A stretch of 64,000 bases of DNA, from positions 1 to 64,000 of the forward strand of contig DASXVU010000030.1 of the NCBI GenBank assembly GCA_036504055.1, read 5' to 3'. Source of the stretch: Methanomassiliicoccales archaeon (lineage in GTDB: Archaea > Thermoplasmatota > Thermoplasmata > Methanomassiliicoccales > UBA472). Within the stretch, counting starts at the first letter, position 1. Each line of letters opens with the position of its first letter. Position numbers and translations under genes: made by a program. A model generated the notes under the pieces. The model did not search any database, was not told where the DNA came from, and was given only the letters and a program-made list of their open reading frames with translations. Positions 62,694 to 64,000 of the stretch are shown piece by piece.

Positions 62694-63800
62694 ATGAACG
62701 CTTGGTCGGAGGATTCATTTTCCATCATCTTACCTACTCTCAATGAGAGTGAGAACATCCTCCCGATGATGGAGACATTGAACACACTCTATCCGGCAGC
62801 CGGAATCATCGTCGTCGATGACCACTCCAGGGATGGAACGGCCGACATAGCGCTCGAGTACGGGAAGAAAAGGGGCAACGTACAAGTGGTGCAAAGGGAC
62901 CCGTCCGACCGAGGACTCACCGCCTCCATAATGGACGGAATAATGCATGCCCGCACCAAGTACTTCGTCGTTCTTGACTCGGATTTCCAACATCCTCCGG
63001 AATCGATAGCCGGGTTGATCAAGGAACTGATCAACGGCAATGACCTGGCCATAGGGGTGAGGCAGGACAAGATGGAGCTCTCATTCTCCCGGAAATGGGC
63101 TTCCATAGGGGCTCATGCCATGGCCAACTCCTATCTGCATGCCAAGAGGCAGCCGACCTCCAGGGACACCATGTCCGGATTCTTTGCTGGCCATTCCGAT
63201 CTATGCCAAAAGGTGATCGAGGCCAAGGGCAACAAGTTCGAGAGGGCCGGTTTCAAGGGGCTTTTCGACCTGCTCAAGTTCATGCCCCGCGACATCAAGA
63301 TAGCGGAGGTCGAGTTCAAGTTCAACTCCCGGAGGGCGGGAGAATCCAAGCTGAGCTCCCGTATCATTCTGTCCATAATGCGCCAGTGCGGCATCGGAGG
63401 CAAGCTCCTCGCCTACACTTCGATGTTCTTCCTCACGAACATGATCGGCCGCTTCATAGCGGCCTCCGGACTGGGGCTGCTGTTCACCTTCTGGTTCTTG
63501 GACTGGATCGGGGTCGGGGCCACCTGGAACTCGACCTTGATCGTGTCGACCATAGCCTCGTTGATCTTTGCGGTCGCCTACATCGTGTTCGCCAACAAGG
63601 TCATGTTCACTCATGGGAGCAGGAAAGGGCTATTGCTCGGGTCGAAGCTTGTCGCAACCGGTTTCAGCGGTTACCTGATCAGCCTGTACATATTCTACAT
63701 CGCCTTCTCCACCGTCACCGAGATCCAGATGGTCTCGATATTCTTCGGTTTCGGCATAGGCTACGCGTTCGACGCGGTCGGAGCCAGCATCAGGGCGTGA
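62694..63800 (+). CDS. Dolichol-phosphate-mannose-synthase-like glycosyltransferase with GtrA-like membrane domain
   Basis: 368 residues. The N-terminal about 235 are a GT2/DPMS domain (SIILPTLNESENILPMMETL, IIVVDDHSRDGTADIA, FVVLDSDFQHPPESI). The C-terminal about 125 have four membrane helices of the GtrA type. It probably makes or flips a polyprenyl-phosphate sugar. TATA-like TTATTAAATATAC lies 25-40 bp upstream of the ATG. Confidence 0.87.
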   Translation: MNAWSEDSFSIILPTLNESENILPMMETLNTLYPAAGIIVVDDHSRDGTADIALEYGKKRGNVQVVQRDPSDRGLTASIMDGIMHARTKYFVVLDSDFQHPPESIAGLIKELINGNDLAIGVRQDKMELSFSRKWASIGAHAMANSYLHAKRQPTSRDTMSGFFAGHSDLCQKVIEAKGNKFERAGFKGLFDLLKFMPRDIKIAEVEFKFNSRRAGESKLSSRIILSIMRQCGIGGKLLAYTSMFFLTNMIGRFIAASGLGLLFTFWFLDWIGVGATWNSTLIVSTIASLIFAVAYIVFANKVMFTHGSRKGLLLGSKLVATGFSGYLISLYIFYIAFSTVTEIQMVSIFFGFGIGYAFDAVGASIRA

Positions 63801-63803
63801 AGA

Positions 63804-64000
63804 TCAACTGTTGGCCTCGTTCTTGACCACTAGTTTGAGGGCGTCGAGATATCCCCTGATATAGGAACGGAACGCTCCCTTGGACCTCTGGGCCGATATG
63901 ATCAGGAAATAATATGGCAACAGGATGAACGTCTGGCCCATGGCGCAGGAGATCTTTGTGATGCCCCGTTTCCTCTTTTTGACCAGCAACAGCATGTTCC
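63804..64000 (-). CDS. Partial protein, C-terminal end (probable glycosyltransferase or membrane protein)
   Basis: Reading frame open to the window edge, so the start lies outside. The visible about 65 residues contain a basic stretch (VKKRKRGITK), a hydrophobic segment (GQTFILLPYYFLIISAQ) and an amphipathic end (RSYIRGYLDALKLVVKNEAN). Similar ends occur in surface-glycan glycosyltransferases, which fits its neighbours, but the family cannot be shown from this piece. Confidence 0.5.
   Translation of the reverse strand, partial: NMLLLVKKRKRGITKISCAMGQTFILLPYYFLIISAQRSKGAFRSYIRGYLDALKLVVKNEANS

Overview
The window comes from a fairly GC-rich archaeon. Archaeal-type information genes mark it: a GINS51-like replication factor, aIF2-gamma, aIF5B, S6e/S28e/L24e/L7Ae, archaeal ProRS, HerA-like ATPase, pantoate kinase and a CTP-type riboflavin kinase. 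A methanogenesis-marker-8 (DUF2099) gene and a methanogen-type nif operon with nifI1/nifI2 between nifH and nifD suggest a methanogen or close relative. Gene content and the frequent leaderless starts fit Thermoplasmatota, perhaps Methanomassiliicoccales; that placement is inference. I saw no transposase, phage or CRISPR.

Layout: 1-10.7 kb holds tRNA-Lys, GINS, a toprim protein, the split glycine decarboxylase (gcvPA/gcvPB), tmk, CoA synthesis (coaBC, pantoate kinase), a stand-alone condensation-fold protein and HerA. 10.8-18.6 kb holds prs, a pentameric ligand-gated channel homologue, proS, several small membrane proteins, trmI and marC. 18.6-28.3 kb holds purSLQ, ribK, marker 8, the rps6e-aIF2gamma-PIN operon, a 45-codon gene, an EamA transporter with a His-rich tail and a surface zinc-ribbon protein. 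28.3-31.8 kb is the L7Ae-S28e-L24e-Ndk operon followed by aIF5B. 31.9-33.3 kb is a large surface protein. 33.4-44.5 kb is one long minus-strand nitrogen-fixation block: nifH-nifI1-nifI2-nifD-nifK-nifE-nifN-[2Fe-2S] ferredoxin-AnfO-like-modA-modB-modC, ending in a frameshifted Mop/TOBE remnant. 45.2-51.9 kb has a ThiN-AIRS fusion, an AhpD-like protein and a porGD-porA-porB operon. 52-56.8 kb is an AT-rich stretch with two secreted proteins flanking an ilv operon. 56.8-64 kb has a polar amino-acid ABC transporter, then heptose activation enzymes and glycosyltransferases for surface glycans.

The observation I find most striking is a 21-codon leader ORF (55189 to 55124, minus strand) just upstream of the ilvN/ilvE operon. 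Twelve of its 21 residues are Leu, Val or Ile. A TATA box lies 25 bp upstream of its ATG, so the transcript should begin at the leader start codon. Small competing hairpins follow its stop. This looks like bacterial-style branched-chain amino-acid attenuation, but in an archaeon and on a leaderless mRNA.

Other regulatory signals are a kink-turn-like fold over the Shine-Dalgarno of the L7Ae mRNA, a palindrome at the predicted nifH transcription start, and several palindromes upstream of the secreted-protein genes. All functional statements are from reading sequence only; no searches were run.
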